From Cellvibrionaceae bacterium (GTDB lineage Bacteria; Pseudomonadota; Gammaproteobacteria; Pseudomonadales; Cellvibrionaceae), in contig JAUVQU010000038.1 of NCBI GenBank assembly GCA_030597965.1, forward strand, positions 1 to 14,709: a stretch of DNA of 14,709 nucleotides, given 5' to 3'. Position 1 is the first letter of the stretch. The number at the start of each line of letters is the position of its first letter. Positions 6,863 to 14,497 of the stretch are shown here, in pieces. The position numbers were made by a program, and so were the translations under genes. The notes under the pieces are model-generated. The model saw nothing but the letters and a program-made list of their open reading frames with translations, was not told the DNA's origin and did not search any database.

Positions 6863-8722
6863 TTAAAAACGGTACCCCAATTCAGCACCATACCAAAGGT
6901 TATCTGAATCATCGGCTTTGGTTACACCCGCACCCACGTTGATATCCATAGCCGCTGTTAATTGAACATTAATACCCAGATCCCAACGCCAGGCATCACC
7001 GTCACGCTGATAACCAGGCAATTTCGCACTGTTACCCTCAATGGTGACTAAACCAATACGAGTATCGTTCTGGTCGTCTTCTGTTTCATTCTCATAAACC
7101 ACTTCAGAGTAAAGCTTGCAGGTGTCAGACAGGGTCATATCGCCCATTAAACCAACACTCCACACTTTTGAGGAAATATCCTGACCTGCCACGTTCAATG
7201 CGGTTGAGAAACCAGACTCCTCCTGGTATCCATCAACTTCAATATCAATATATTCATAGCCCAGGATGGATCCAATTTGATAATTATCACCTTGAATTAG
7301 AGAGTAGCCAACGTTAAAGGTAATACCTTTAGCATCACCCTCTGTATCCGCCGCTTCTGTACGAGTTAATACAGGCCCTAAGCTAAAAGTACGCTCCAGG
7401 TCATCGTAATCAAGATCACTGACACTTACTGCACCCTCCACAAACAGGCGATCCTTACGATAACCCGCCATGGCAACAAAACTCAGGCTTTCCATTTCAT
7501 AGCTGGATTTACTGCCAGAGAATTCCAGCTCGTTATCACCACGACTGACCATAGCGCCTAAATAAACACTATCGGATAGCTGATAACTCACACCCACTGT
7601 GTTGCGGGTTGTTTCGTTCTCCGCATCGCCATAGCTGGTCTCATAATCTTTGTCGTCCTGGCTTAAACCACCCCAAAGCTTAACCGTCCCGGCTTTCTCA
7701 GTCGCACCAAAACGATTATCTCGCATTGCATTCTTTGCCGTGCGCATGACAGATTTGACGTCATCAACACCTATTTCTGGCAAGAGTGACACTTGGCCTG
7801 GCGCAGTTAATAAGGCCAACATGTAATCGGCAAAAATCTCCTGGCCCAGTGTGGTTGGGTGCAAACCATCATTAAAGAAGAACTGATATGGATCAGGATC
7901 ACTGCCTGAAATTTTGGCATCTTGGTTGGCACTATTTGCGCCTACAGGGTCACAACCACCAGCATCGGAGGTAAAACACGAGTAACTAATCTGATCAGCG
8001 GTTAATGGAATACCGAAAGCTTCTGGATCTGCGACAATTTCAGCCAAAGTATTATAGGCATCAAAAATAAGGATATTTTGATCACCTACTAAATTTGCTA
8101 TTTCGGTGTTTATTAAAGCCGCACGCCCGTTAGCAAAATCTTTAAAAGCGATGCCTCTCGGCGCAAAACCAAAAGCAGGCACATTAGCAATAACCACATA
8201 CTCAGCACCACGATCAGCTAACGCTGCTGCTGCAGCGTACATATTAGTAGCTACAACTAAGGCGTCTGCATCACTAATAACTTTAAAGTTGCCTATGTCA
8301 TTACCGCCACCATCAAGCACATACAAAGCGTTTGAGCTAAAATCATCATTGCCGCTTTCAAGATTCGCAAAGAACGACGTGAACCTACCCGCTGGCGCAT
8401 CGTAGGTCGAGTCAGCGGTTATAGACTCTAACGTATCGCTCGACTCATGCGCTCCCACCGCGTAGTTGGTTCCACCCTCTTCAGAAGGCGCCGCCCGATC
8501 CAGACCCAATCCTGCGGCCACTAAATCCGGCGATACTGGACCAAATTCTGACGTAACAACACCATTTTCAACAATCAAATTAGTCGCTCGAGCCCCACTT
8601 ACAGCATTCCCCGTATCAAACAAGCTGTCGCCAAACACGTACATATCACTGTAGGGCGCAGCAAAAGCTGAATTAGCAAGAACCACACTGGAAGCCAGGG
8701 CCAAAATCCTGAGTATTTTCAT
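6863..8722 (-). CDS. GDSL-type esterase/lipase autotransporter (EstA-like)
   Basis: A 619-residue outer-membrane-anchored esterase of the type Va secretion class. A signal peptide occupies residues 1-21 (MKILRILALASSVVLANSAFA, cut after the AFA). The SGNH/GDSL hydrolase domain (about 25-310) has block I FGDSLFDTG with nucleophile Ser33, block II GGTNYAVGA, block III GGGND with Asn141, and block V NDGLHPT with Asp285 and His288. The catalytic set is therefore complete. Residues about 345-619 form the autotransporter beta barrel, ending LGYRF with the terminal Phe typical of outer-membrane proteins. The ATG has GGAG at 8728-8731 (complement) with ideal spacing. The protein is near the size of Pseudomonas EstA (about 645). 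It is a single-gene unit, closed by the terminator it shares with the AraC gene. Surface hydrolysis of acyl esters is likely; the natural substrate is unknown. Confidence 0.93.
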   Translation of the reverse strand: MKILRILALASSVVLANSAFAAPYSDMYVFGDSLFDTGNAVSGARATNLIVENGVVTSEFGPVSPDLVAAGLGLDRAAPSEEGGTNYAVGAHESSDTLESITADSTYDAPAGRFTSFFANLESGNDDFSSNALYVLDGGGNDIGNFKVISDADALVVATNMYAAAAALADRGAEYVVIANVPAFGFAPRGIAFKDFANGRAALINTEIANLVGDQNILIFDAYNTLAEIVADPEAFGIPLTADQISYSCFTSDAGGCDPVGANSANQDAKISGSDPDPYQFFFNDGLHPTTLGQEIFADYMLALLTAPGQVSLLPEIGVDDVKSVMRTAKNAMRDNRFGATEKAGTVKLWGGLSQDDKDYETSYGDAENETTRNTVGVSYQLSDSVYLGAMVSRGDNELEFSGSKSSYEMESLSFVAMAGYRKDRLFVEGAVSVSDLDYDDLERTFSLGPVLTRTEAADTEGDAKGITFNVGYSLIQGDNYQIGSILGYEYIDIEVDGYQEESGFSTALNVAGQDISSKVWSVGLMGDMTLSDTCKLYSEVVYENETEDDQNDTRIGLVTIEGNSAKLPGYQRDGDAWRWDLGINVQLTAAMDINVGAGVTKADDSDNLWYGAELGYRF

Positions 8723-8764
8723 AAAAACTCCGTCTTCTTATAAATTATTCTAGGTCGATAGTTC

Positions 8765-8779
8765 GTATTAAATTAATAC
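8765..8779. promoter_or_regulatory. Candidate operator upstream of the esterase gene
   Basis: GTATTAAATTAATAC is a perfect inverted repeat with 7-base arms around one central base, about 43 bp upstream of the esterase start. It lies where a regulator could act on transcription or where it would sit in the 5' leader. No regulator is assigned. Confidence 0.35.
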
Positions 8780-8864
8780 CTTACACCCTATATTCACGGG
8801 TAACGGCGTATAAAACTTAGCATTGAGATTATCCTAATAAGATAAAAAACACTTCTCCGATTGC

Positions 8865-8874
8865 TGACCGGTCA
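8865..8874. promoter_or_regulatory. Ten-base perfect palindrome TGACCGGTCA
   Basis: A GC-centred perfect palindrome stands out in AT-rich surroundings, 143 bp upstream of the esterase start. Short palindromes of this form are typical of dimeric repressor sites, but a 10-base palindrome can also arise by chance. Confidence 0.25.
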
Positions 8875-9146
8875 TTCATTTAATCGAGGCGCCCAAGTGA
8901 GGTCACCAACACAAACTTCCACACCCTCAAATTGGCAAAGTCTCGAAAGTACTAAAACTACCTAGAAAGCGCCAAACCGAAAAGCCCGAAAAACAATCAA
9001 CAAACCCATAAAACTACCAGACCAAGAATAATAGAGAGCGGATTTGTGATGCTTATGTATTGTTTTTTGTCACTAAAAACACGCGCATTAAAGAACAAAA
9101 TCTAACATTATCAACAAGTTAACAAAAATTAACATCAGCAAGCACG

Positions 9147-9188
9147 GACTATTAAGCTATTCACAATATAGACAATAGTCTTTATTAT
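9147..9188 (+). promoter_or_regulatory. Predicted sigma70 promoter with overlapping inverted repeat, carboxylase operon
   Basis: TTCACA (9160-9165) and TATTAT (9183-9188) are separated by exactly 17 bases, a good -35/-10 match, giving a leader of about 65 bases before the ATG at 9261. The arms GACTATT (9147-9153) and AATAGTC (9174-9180) are exact reverse complements that bracket the -35 box, so a dimeric regulator could bind here and block or recruit polymerase. Two TTAACA copies at 10-base spacing lie just upstream (9119-9134). Confidence 0.55.
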
Positions 9189-9260
9189 ACATCCACTAAA
9201 TTGGGGTGACTTGCTCAGCCCTCAGAGTTTTACATACCATCAGTTGGAACATCATCCGTC

Positions 9261-10940
9261 ATGACTAAATCAACGAAACTCCAGGCATCACTCGTCAATC
9301 CATTTGACGAAACTAAAGAAGTCGAGTTCAGCGTACCCGGCCAGGCTTCTTATGACCCAGGCCTACACGAAGAAACACTGAAGAAAGGCTATGACCTGAT
9401 ACAGCGTCCCAAAAAAGTAGCCAGCTTAAAAAACGTTGAGCGTCAGCACGCCAAAAAGCGTATGACCATCTGGGAGCGACTCAGTGTTTTGACCGACGAA
9501 GATCCAACTATTCTGTTCCAAAACTGGGGTAAAAACCTGGACGGTGCTTCACTGGTAACCGCCATCGTTAAGATTAATGGCCGCGATGTTGCCGTTTACG
9601 GCCACGACTTTACCGTCCGCGCCGGCTCAATGGACGCCACCAACGGTAAAAAATTGGCGCGCCTGTTTGAACTGGCTGGGAAACGTAAGATTCCTCTGGT
9701 AGGCATGAACGACTCAGCGGGTGCATTTGTTCCTGCCGGTGTTGGTGGCCTTGATGGTTACGCAGAAGCCTTTACCGCCCTGCGTAAAATCAGCGGCGTC
9801 GTACCTTCTGTTATGTGCATGTTTGGCTTTAACGCTGGCGGTGGTTCTTACCTGCCTCGTCAGGGTTCTTTTCTGATCCAGCCTAATGAAACCTTTTTTG
9901 GTCTGACCGGCCCTGGGGTTGTGAAATCGGTATTGGGTGAAGACGTTACCGCCGATGAACTGGGTGGTCCTGGTGTACACAGCCAATCTGGCGTAACCGA
10001 TTTTGTTGTACCCGATGAAGTCTCTGCACTGCGCAAGGTAAAAGAACTGCTTAATTACTTGCCAAGCAACAATGCAGAGCTGGCTCCTCATCAGGAGACT
10101 TCTGACCCACAGGATCGTAAGACCTGGGATATTGACATTCTATTGAAGAAAGCTTTCAACTCCCCTAATGGCTTTAATACCCCATTGGACATCACCATTA
10201 TGATTCAGCAGTTATGCGATCACGGTGATTTCCTGGAAGTTCAGCCAGACCGTGCTCGTAACACTGTATGTGCACTGGGCCGTATGGGCGGCAATGTCAT
10301 TGGCTTTATTGCGAACAACTCAGCTATTGGCTCCGGTCAGATTGACATTGACGCCGCATTTAAAAACGCGCGCTTTATCCGCTTCTGTAACCTGTACAAC
10401 ATACCCATGATTTTTATGGAAGACACCACTGGTTTCCGTCCAGGTAAAGACCAGGAAGCTGGCGGTATCGTTCATGCAGGTCGCTCCATGCTGGATGCCA
10501 TCATCGATTTACGTACGCCGCGATTCCTCGTGATCGTTCGCAACGCATTTGGTGGTGCTTACGCCTCTTACAATAACTACCCTACAGGTGCCGATTTTGT
10601 TTGCGCCCTGCCCTCAACCCGCGCTGCGGTAATGGGGCCAGCGGGTGTAGAATTCGTCTACAAGAAAGAGCTGCAGGAAATTCGTGGCACCGTAAAACAG
10701 CGTCTGAAAGGTGGTGATACCGAAGCCGATGTTCTTGCATGGCAGGCTGCACAAGAAGCCGCCTTGAAGGATCGCTATGAGGCTGAGTTAATGAACCCGA
10801 ATGAAGCCTTGAGCTTAGGTTCAATCTCTCAAATCGTAATGCCTTCTGATTTACGTGAAGTACTGTGTAAGAACATGGACTTCCACCTGAGACATTACAC
10901 GCCTGAACCTTTTAGTGGCCCGCAACGCGAGTTTCATTAA
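9261..10940 (+). CDS. Acyl-CoA (probably propionyl-CoA) carboxylase, carboxyltransferase (beta) subunit
   Basis: This subunit moves the carboxyl group from carboxybiotin to an acyl-CoA. Context points to propionyl-CoA giving methylmalonyl-CoA. The 559-residue protein has the two crotonase-like halves of the family. The first half has the oxyanion-hole region FNAGGGSYLP (residues 190-199). The second has the glycine pair in AFGGAYASYNN (429-439) followed by ADFVCALPSTRAAVMGPAG, as in biotin-dependent carboxyltransferases. It is slightly longer than typical PccB (510-540), with an N-terminal extension of about 40 residues. The residue right after GGAY, which is Asp in typical PccB and Ile in some acetyl-CoA enzymes, is Ala435 here. 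The ribosome site is weak (GGA at 9246-9248, about 12 bases before ATG). It is followed after 95 bp by the biotin carboxylase subunit. The family is certain; the propionyl specificity is inferred from the downstream epimerase and mutase. Confidence 0.88.
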   Translation: MTKSTKLQASLVNPFDETKEVEFSVPGQASYDPGLHEETLKKGYDLIQRPKKVASLKNVERQHAKKRMTIWERLSVLTDEDPTILFQNWGKNLDGASLVTAIVKINGRDVAVYGHDFTVRAGSMDATNGKKLARLFELAGKRKIPLVGMNDSAGAFVPAGVGGLDGYAEAFTALRKISGVVPSVMCMFGFNAGGGSYLPRQGSFLIQPNETFFGLTGPGVVKSVLGEDVTADELGGPGVHSQSGVTDFVVPDEVSALRKVKELLNYLPSNNAELAPHQETSDPQDRKTWDIDILLKKAFNSPNGFNTPLDITIMIQQLCDHGDFLEVQPDRARNTVCALGRMGGNVIGFIANNSAIGSGQIDIDAAFKNARFIRFCNLYNIPMIFMEDTTGFRPGKDQEAGGIVHAGRSMLDAIIDLRTPRFLVIVRNAFGGAYASYNNYPTGADFVCALPSTRAAVMGPAGVEFVYKKELQEIRGTVKQRLKGGDTEADVLAWQAAQEAALKDRYEAELMNPNEALSLGSISQIVMPSDLREVLCKNMDFHLRHYTPEPFSGPQREFH

Positions 10941-10984
10941 ACATCACCCGTAAACGTTGCCACTAAACGTTAAAACTTATGACT

Positions 10985-11004
10985 ATTCCCGCATTAGCGG
11001 GAAT
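10985..11004 (+). repeat. Intergenic hairpin ATTCCCGC-ATTA-GCGGGAAT
   Basis: A perfect 8 bp stem with a 4-base loop lies between the two carboxylase subunit genes, 31 bases before the GTG start of the second. It has no T-run, so it is not a standard terminator. The right arm with its flank reads GCGGGAATGAC, resembling short dispersed extragenic palindromes common in proteobacteria. This is a visual resemblance only. Confidence 0.6.
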
Positions 11005-11035
11005 GACGAAAAAGATTTGAAAAGAGGCTTAAGCC

Positions 11036-13882
11036 GTGCAAACAAACATCGAAAATTATTTAGACAACCCGTTAACTCATAAAGATCGTCGCCTGAGCAA
11101 CGCGAATGGCGCCTGGACACGCAGTTTCGATTGCAGCGACATACGTCCATTGATCATTTGTCGTGGCCCTATCCGAAAGGAAGCCATGGATGTGTTTGAA
11201 GAAATGGGTATTACTCATTACGGCATCCTGCTTTCTGAAAAAGACTCCATTGTTTACCAAAATGCTTTGGCGCCGGAACTGCGCAAGCTAACCGATCCTT
11301 CTCGCGTACACCGTGTACCTGATTACACAGGTGCCGATAAAGAAGAGCGTGCGGTGCGCATCAAACAAATCGTGAATATCGCCAAGGCCAACAACTACAA
11401 CTCTATCTTTGCTGGCTACGGCTTTATGTCGGAAGACGCCGAGATGGTTGCAGGTATGGAAGCGGCCGGCTTGAACTTTATCGGCCCGTGCTCTTTCACC
11501 CAGCGCTCTGCTGGCATGAAAGACCAAGCCAAGCGTACCGCTCTGGAAACTGGTGTATCAGTTACTCCAGGCGTGAACAACGCTACCAGCCTGGCGGTGT
11601 TCGCCAAGTACGGTAAAGATGGTCTGGAGCAATGCGCCAAAGATAACAATCTCACTGTTGACTTTACTGCCTGTAAGGACGAAGAAGAGCAAGCTTTGGC
11701 CCTTCTCGCCGCTTCTTACAAAGCGGGTATTGATATTATCGAAGCCGCCGATATCGGTCTGGCCCTGCAGGTCGAAGCCAAACGCATGCTGACCGAGAAA
11801 CCCAATAACCGCTTCCGCCTGAAGGCCATCGCCGGTGGCGGTGGTAAAGGTCAACGTATCCTGCAATCTGCCAGCGCCTATGAAGGCGACAGCCTTGAAG
11901 AGCGCGTAGAAAAAGCCGCAAAGAAAGTACCTTCTCTGGTTTTGGAATGTTTGATCGAGTTAAAAACCAATGGCGTCGGTGACAACAAAAATATATTAAT
12001 CGAAATGAACATCGACACCACCCGTCACCAGGAAATTCAGGTGATTGGTAATGGTGACTGGTGTATGACCATGGGCGGTCGCGACTGCTCTCTGCAAATG
12101 CATGAACAGAAACTGCTGGAAATATCGGTTACCGAAGAAGAACTGAATGATGCCATCGCTATTGCAGAATCCGCTGGCAAGGCCGCCGAAGCAGATCAGC
12201 TTAAAAAGGATCTAGAGATCCTCGAGAAGATGGAGCAAGAAGGCGCACGATTTGGTGAGGCTGTAAAGCTCGACTCACTCGGCACCTTCGAATGTATCGT
12301 TGATGGCGAAGCTCACTACTTCATGGAAATGAACACCCGGATTCAGGTTGAGCACCGTGTGACTGAATTGTGCTACGCACTCAAGTTTACCAACCCTGAA
12401 AACACAGCGGAAAGTTTTGTTGTAGAGTCTCTGGTTGAAACCATGGTGCTGCTGGCGGCCCACGGCCCTAACCTGCCGAAGCCAACCCGCATACTACGCA
12501 ACAAGGCTTCTGTTGAAGCGCGTATGAATGCGACCAATCAGGCATTACAGCCACACGCTGGCGGCTTGATTGAAAACTGGTCTAACCCTATCGAAGGCGA
12601 GATTCGCGATGACCAGGGTATCAGCATGCACAACCCTGATACTAATGTATTCATGAAATATCACCTTGCCGGTGCCTACGACTCTAACATTGCGTTATTA
12701 CTGACCGTTGGCAAAGGCCGTAAGAGCACCTATGAGCACATGGCCGAAGTACTGCGCATCACAGAATTGCGCGGTAAAGATCTTGAGACCAACCTGGAGT
12801 TCCACTACGGCTTAGTGAATTGGTTCCTGGGTAACAACATCAATGCGCGGCCATCCACGCGTTTTATCGTGCCTTACCTGACCGCTGTAGGCCTGCTTAA
12901 ACAGGAATCTAACAATTTAGACCTGAACTACGCTTACACCGAAATGTTCCGCAAAGTGCTAAACACAGCCAATGGCGACAAAGAGGCCCGTGCATCATTG
13001 CGCCACACCATCGATCGTAAACAGCAATTACTGACCCGCCCTATTGAGATACTGATTAACGAACCTCACACGATGGCAGGCTGGTTAAGCATCAACAAAG
13101 ATAATTTCACCATTGATGATGGCAAGATCAACTGGCAAGCCAATCCTGTGCGTGTTCTCGCTGACACTTATAACTTCCTGAACATGGATTACACTGACAA
13201 CAAGCCAGCGTCTAGCATGATCTGGGATCATGATAATGACATTCTGCAGCAAGCTATTTCTTTCTATAACTCACTGGAAGAAAAACTGGGTACTTCTGAT
13301 TTTGCCGCCATCGAAGACGCACTCTCTGGCGACGCCCCCGCCAATATTCCGGCAGAGCAGTGGACTGCCGCACAGGCTGCACATATTGGCTATCAAGCTG
13401 GTTGTGACGTTATTAGCCTGCCGGTTCACATCGCCAACAAAACTGGCTTCTATGAACTGGCCGTTAACGAAGATCTGAGCATTCACATTCCAGACAGGCT
13501 GACTGACGAAGATCTACAGAAAGCTATGGCGAAGGTACTGGTGCCACCACCCACTGCTAAGTCCGATGAAATCCTCGCGCCTACTGGCGGAATGTTCTAC
13601 GCCTGCGAAGCGCCGGGCATGCCTTCATTCGTTGAAGTTGGCAGCCACTTTGAAGCCGGCGACCCACTCTACATCATCGAAGTGATGAAAATGTTCAACA
13701 AGGTCAACGCTCCGTTTGCTGGGACCATTGAAGAGGTTTTAGTGGAGACAGATGGCACTATCATCAAGAGTGGTCAGGCTCTGTTCAAGATCACACCGGA
13801 TGAGAAAGTTATCGAAGAGACAGCAGAAGAAAAATTCTCTCGACAGAAATCTGCTACCGATAATTTTTTGGCTGCTCTGTAA
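11036..13882 (+). CDS. Divergent biotin carboxylase/biotin carrier fusion (acyl-CoA carboxylase alpha-type subunit)
   Basis: This 948-residue protein should carboxylate its own biotin with ATP and bicarbonate and hand it to the adjacent carboxyltransferase. The biotin carboxylase part (about 37-600) has the N-terminal fold, AGYGFMSED (126-134), the ATP-grasp loop AGGGGKG (266-272), RHQEIQV, RDCSLQ (349-354) with Cys351, Lys359 in EQK, and EMNTRIQVEHRVTE (431-444). Residues about 600-860 are an unrecognised linker. A biotinyl domain follows, with EVMKM and biotinyl Lys885, and then a tail of about 45 charged residues after the domain core. It is much longer than normal PccA (about 670). Several motifs deviate: NRGEIA is CRGPIR, and EHPVTE is EHRVTE. 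There is an insertion of roughly 55-60 residues before the glycine loop and a helical insertion near 365-415. The GTG start is supported by AGAGG at 11023-11027, eight bases upstream. The role is inferred from neighbours. Confidence 0.85.
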   Translation: MQTNIENYLDNPLTHKDRRLSNANGAWTRSFDCSDIRPLIICRGPIRKEAMDVFEEMGITHYGILLSEKDSIVYQNALAPELRKLTDPSRVHRVPDYTGADKEERAVRIKQIVNIAKANNYNSIFAGYGFMSEDAEMVAGMEAAGLNFIGPCSFTQRSAGMKDQAKRTALETGVSVTPGVNNATSLAVFAKYGKDGLEQCAKDNNLTVDFTACKDEEEQALALLAASYKAGIDIIEAADIGLALQVEAKRMLTEKPNNRFRLKAIAGGGGKGQRILQSASAYEGDSLEERVEKAAKKVPSLVLECLIELKTNGVGDNKNILIEMNIDTTRHQEIQVIGNGDWCMTMGGRDCSLQMHEQKLLEISVTEEELNDAIAIAESAGKAAEADQLKKDLEILEKMEQEGARFGEAVKLDSLGTFECIVDGEAHYFMEMNTRIQVEHRVTELCYALKFTNPENTAESFVVESLVETMVLLAAHGPNLPKPTRILRNKASVEARMNATNQALQPHAGGLIENWSNPIEGEIRDDQGISMHNPDTNVFMKYHLAGAYDSNIALLLTVGKGRKSTYEHMAEVLRITELRGKDLETNLEFHYGLVNWFLGNNINARPSTRFIVPYLTAVGLLKQESNNLDLNYAYTEMFRKVLNTANGDKEARASLRHTIDRKQQLLTRPIEILINEPHTMAGWLSINKDNFTIDDGKINWQANPVRVLADTYNFLNMDYTDNKPASSMIWDHDNDILQQAISFYNSLEEKLGTSDFAAIEDALSGDAPANIPAEQWTAAQAAHIGYQAGCDVISLPVHIANKTGFYELAVNEDLSIHIPDRLTDEDLQKAMAKVLVPPPTAKSDEILAPTGGMFYACEAPGMPSFVEVGSHFEAGDPLYIIEVMKMFNKVNAPFAGTIEEVLVETDGTIIKSGQALFKITPDEKVIEETAEEKFSRQKSATDNFLAAL

Positions 13883-13896
13883 ATATCAACACTTGC

Positions 13897-13945
13897 AGGC
13901 CGAACATGAGCCCGACAATTAACGTGTCGGGCTCATGTTCGGCCT
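13897..13945 (+). other. Perfect 21 bp stem-loop between carboxylase and epimerase genes
   Basis: Arms 13897-13917 and 13925-13945 are exact reverse complements over 21 bases, with a 7-base loop. The structure starts 15 bases after the carboxylase stop and ends 29 bases before the epimerase ATG. There is no T-run after it (CTATAAATC follows), so a classic intrinsic terminator is unlikely. An mRNA-stabilising or processing hairpin, or a mobile-element footprint, fits better. Confidence 0.85.
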
Positions 13946-13973
13946 ATAAATCAACCCTTAAAGGTTCAACAGT

Positions 13974-14384
13974 ATGATCGTCGCTCTCGACCACATTGCC
14001 ATCGCCGTCCCCGATTTGGAAAAGTCCATCAAGCGCTTTATGGAAGACTTTGACCTTGAGTATAAAGGCAGTGAAGACGTTGTTGCCGCTAAAACCTCTA
14101 CGGCATTTTTTCCTCTGCCGGAAACCAGTATCGAGCTGGTTCACCCACTGAACGGTGAAGGCCCAATCGCTGGCTATTTAGAAAAGAAAGGCGCTGGTTT
14201 ACATCATCTGTGTTTCCGCTCAGATAATATCGAAGCCGATGTTGCACGCCTGAAAGAGAAAGGCTATCAATTCCTGTCCGACGCACCAAGCGATGGCGCT
14301 CACAACTCCAAGGTGATTTTCATTCACCCTAAGAGCTGTGATGGGGTCTTAATTGAGCTGAATCAGCCCCAGGGCGATCATTAA
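13974..14384 (+). CDS. mce: Methylmalonyl-CoA epimerase
   Basis: This small enzyme interconverts (2S)- and (2R)-methylmalonyl-CoA, linking propionyl-CoA carboxylase to the mutase. The 136-residue protein has the two-repeat VOC (glyoxalase-like) fold and family length. Recognisable motifs are LDHIAIAVPDLEKS (His7), SIELVHPL (Glu54), GAGLHHLCFR (His77/78) and VLIELNQP (Glu128). These supply the expected two His, Glu and Glu metal and catalytic positions. The ATG at 13974 is preceded by AAGG at 13961-13964. It lies 91 bp after the carboxylase stop, across a 21 bp hairpin, and 113 bp before the mutase. Its place between carboxylase and mutase strongly supports this function over other VOC enzymes such as glyoxalase I. 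Confidence 0.93.
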   Translation: MIVALDHIAIAVPDLEKSIKRFMEDFDLEYKGSEDVVAAKTSTAFFPLPETSIELVHPLNGEGPIAGYLEKKGAGLHHLCFRSDNIEADVARLKEKGYQFLSDAPSDGAHNSKVIFIHPKSCDGVLIELNQPQGDH

Positions 14385-14497
14385 TACAGACGAGTTCGCG
14401 GCATCAACATTGGTGCTAAAATGCTGGAATTAGAACATTAAATGTCGTTATTCCTTACTAGGTATCGGCATATATCAACAAGGTAAAGAGAGTTTTT

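Larger units (their letters stand above)
8723..9260. other. Gene-free divergent intergenic region (538 bp)
   Basis: AT-rich region between the divergently transcribed esterase and the carboxylase operon. I find no convincing coding sequence, tRNA or mobile element. It holds the 15-base inverted repeat at 8765-8779, the palindrome TGACCGGTCA at 8865-8874, paired TTAACA motifs at 9119-9124 and 9129-9134, and an inverted repeat over a sigma70-like promoter at 9147-9188. The middle (about 8890-9050) shows nothing I can interpret. Confidence 0.6.

Noticed and set aside
8106..8405. 99-codon open frame on the plus strand
   Set aside because: It is antisense to the GDSL esterase domain; low-complexity Ala/Lys composition, no ribosome site.
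9050..9100. Short ATG-started frame in the intergenic region before the carboxylase operon
   Set aside because: Only about 16 codons, no good ribosome site, and unremarkable composition.
9714..10091. 125-codon open frame on the minus strand
   Set aside because: It lies wholly inside the well-supported carboxyltransferase gene, has no family features, and is a frame shadow.
11558..11866. 102-codon open frame on the minus strand
   Set aside because: It is antisense to the biotin carboxylase gene, whose motifs are clear in the same interval; it has no recognisable features.
13897..13945. Rho-independent terminator
   Set aside because: The stem is strong, but no T-run follows, and same-strand pathway genes continue downstream.
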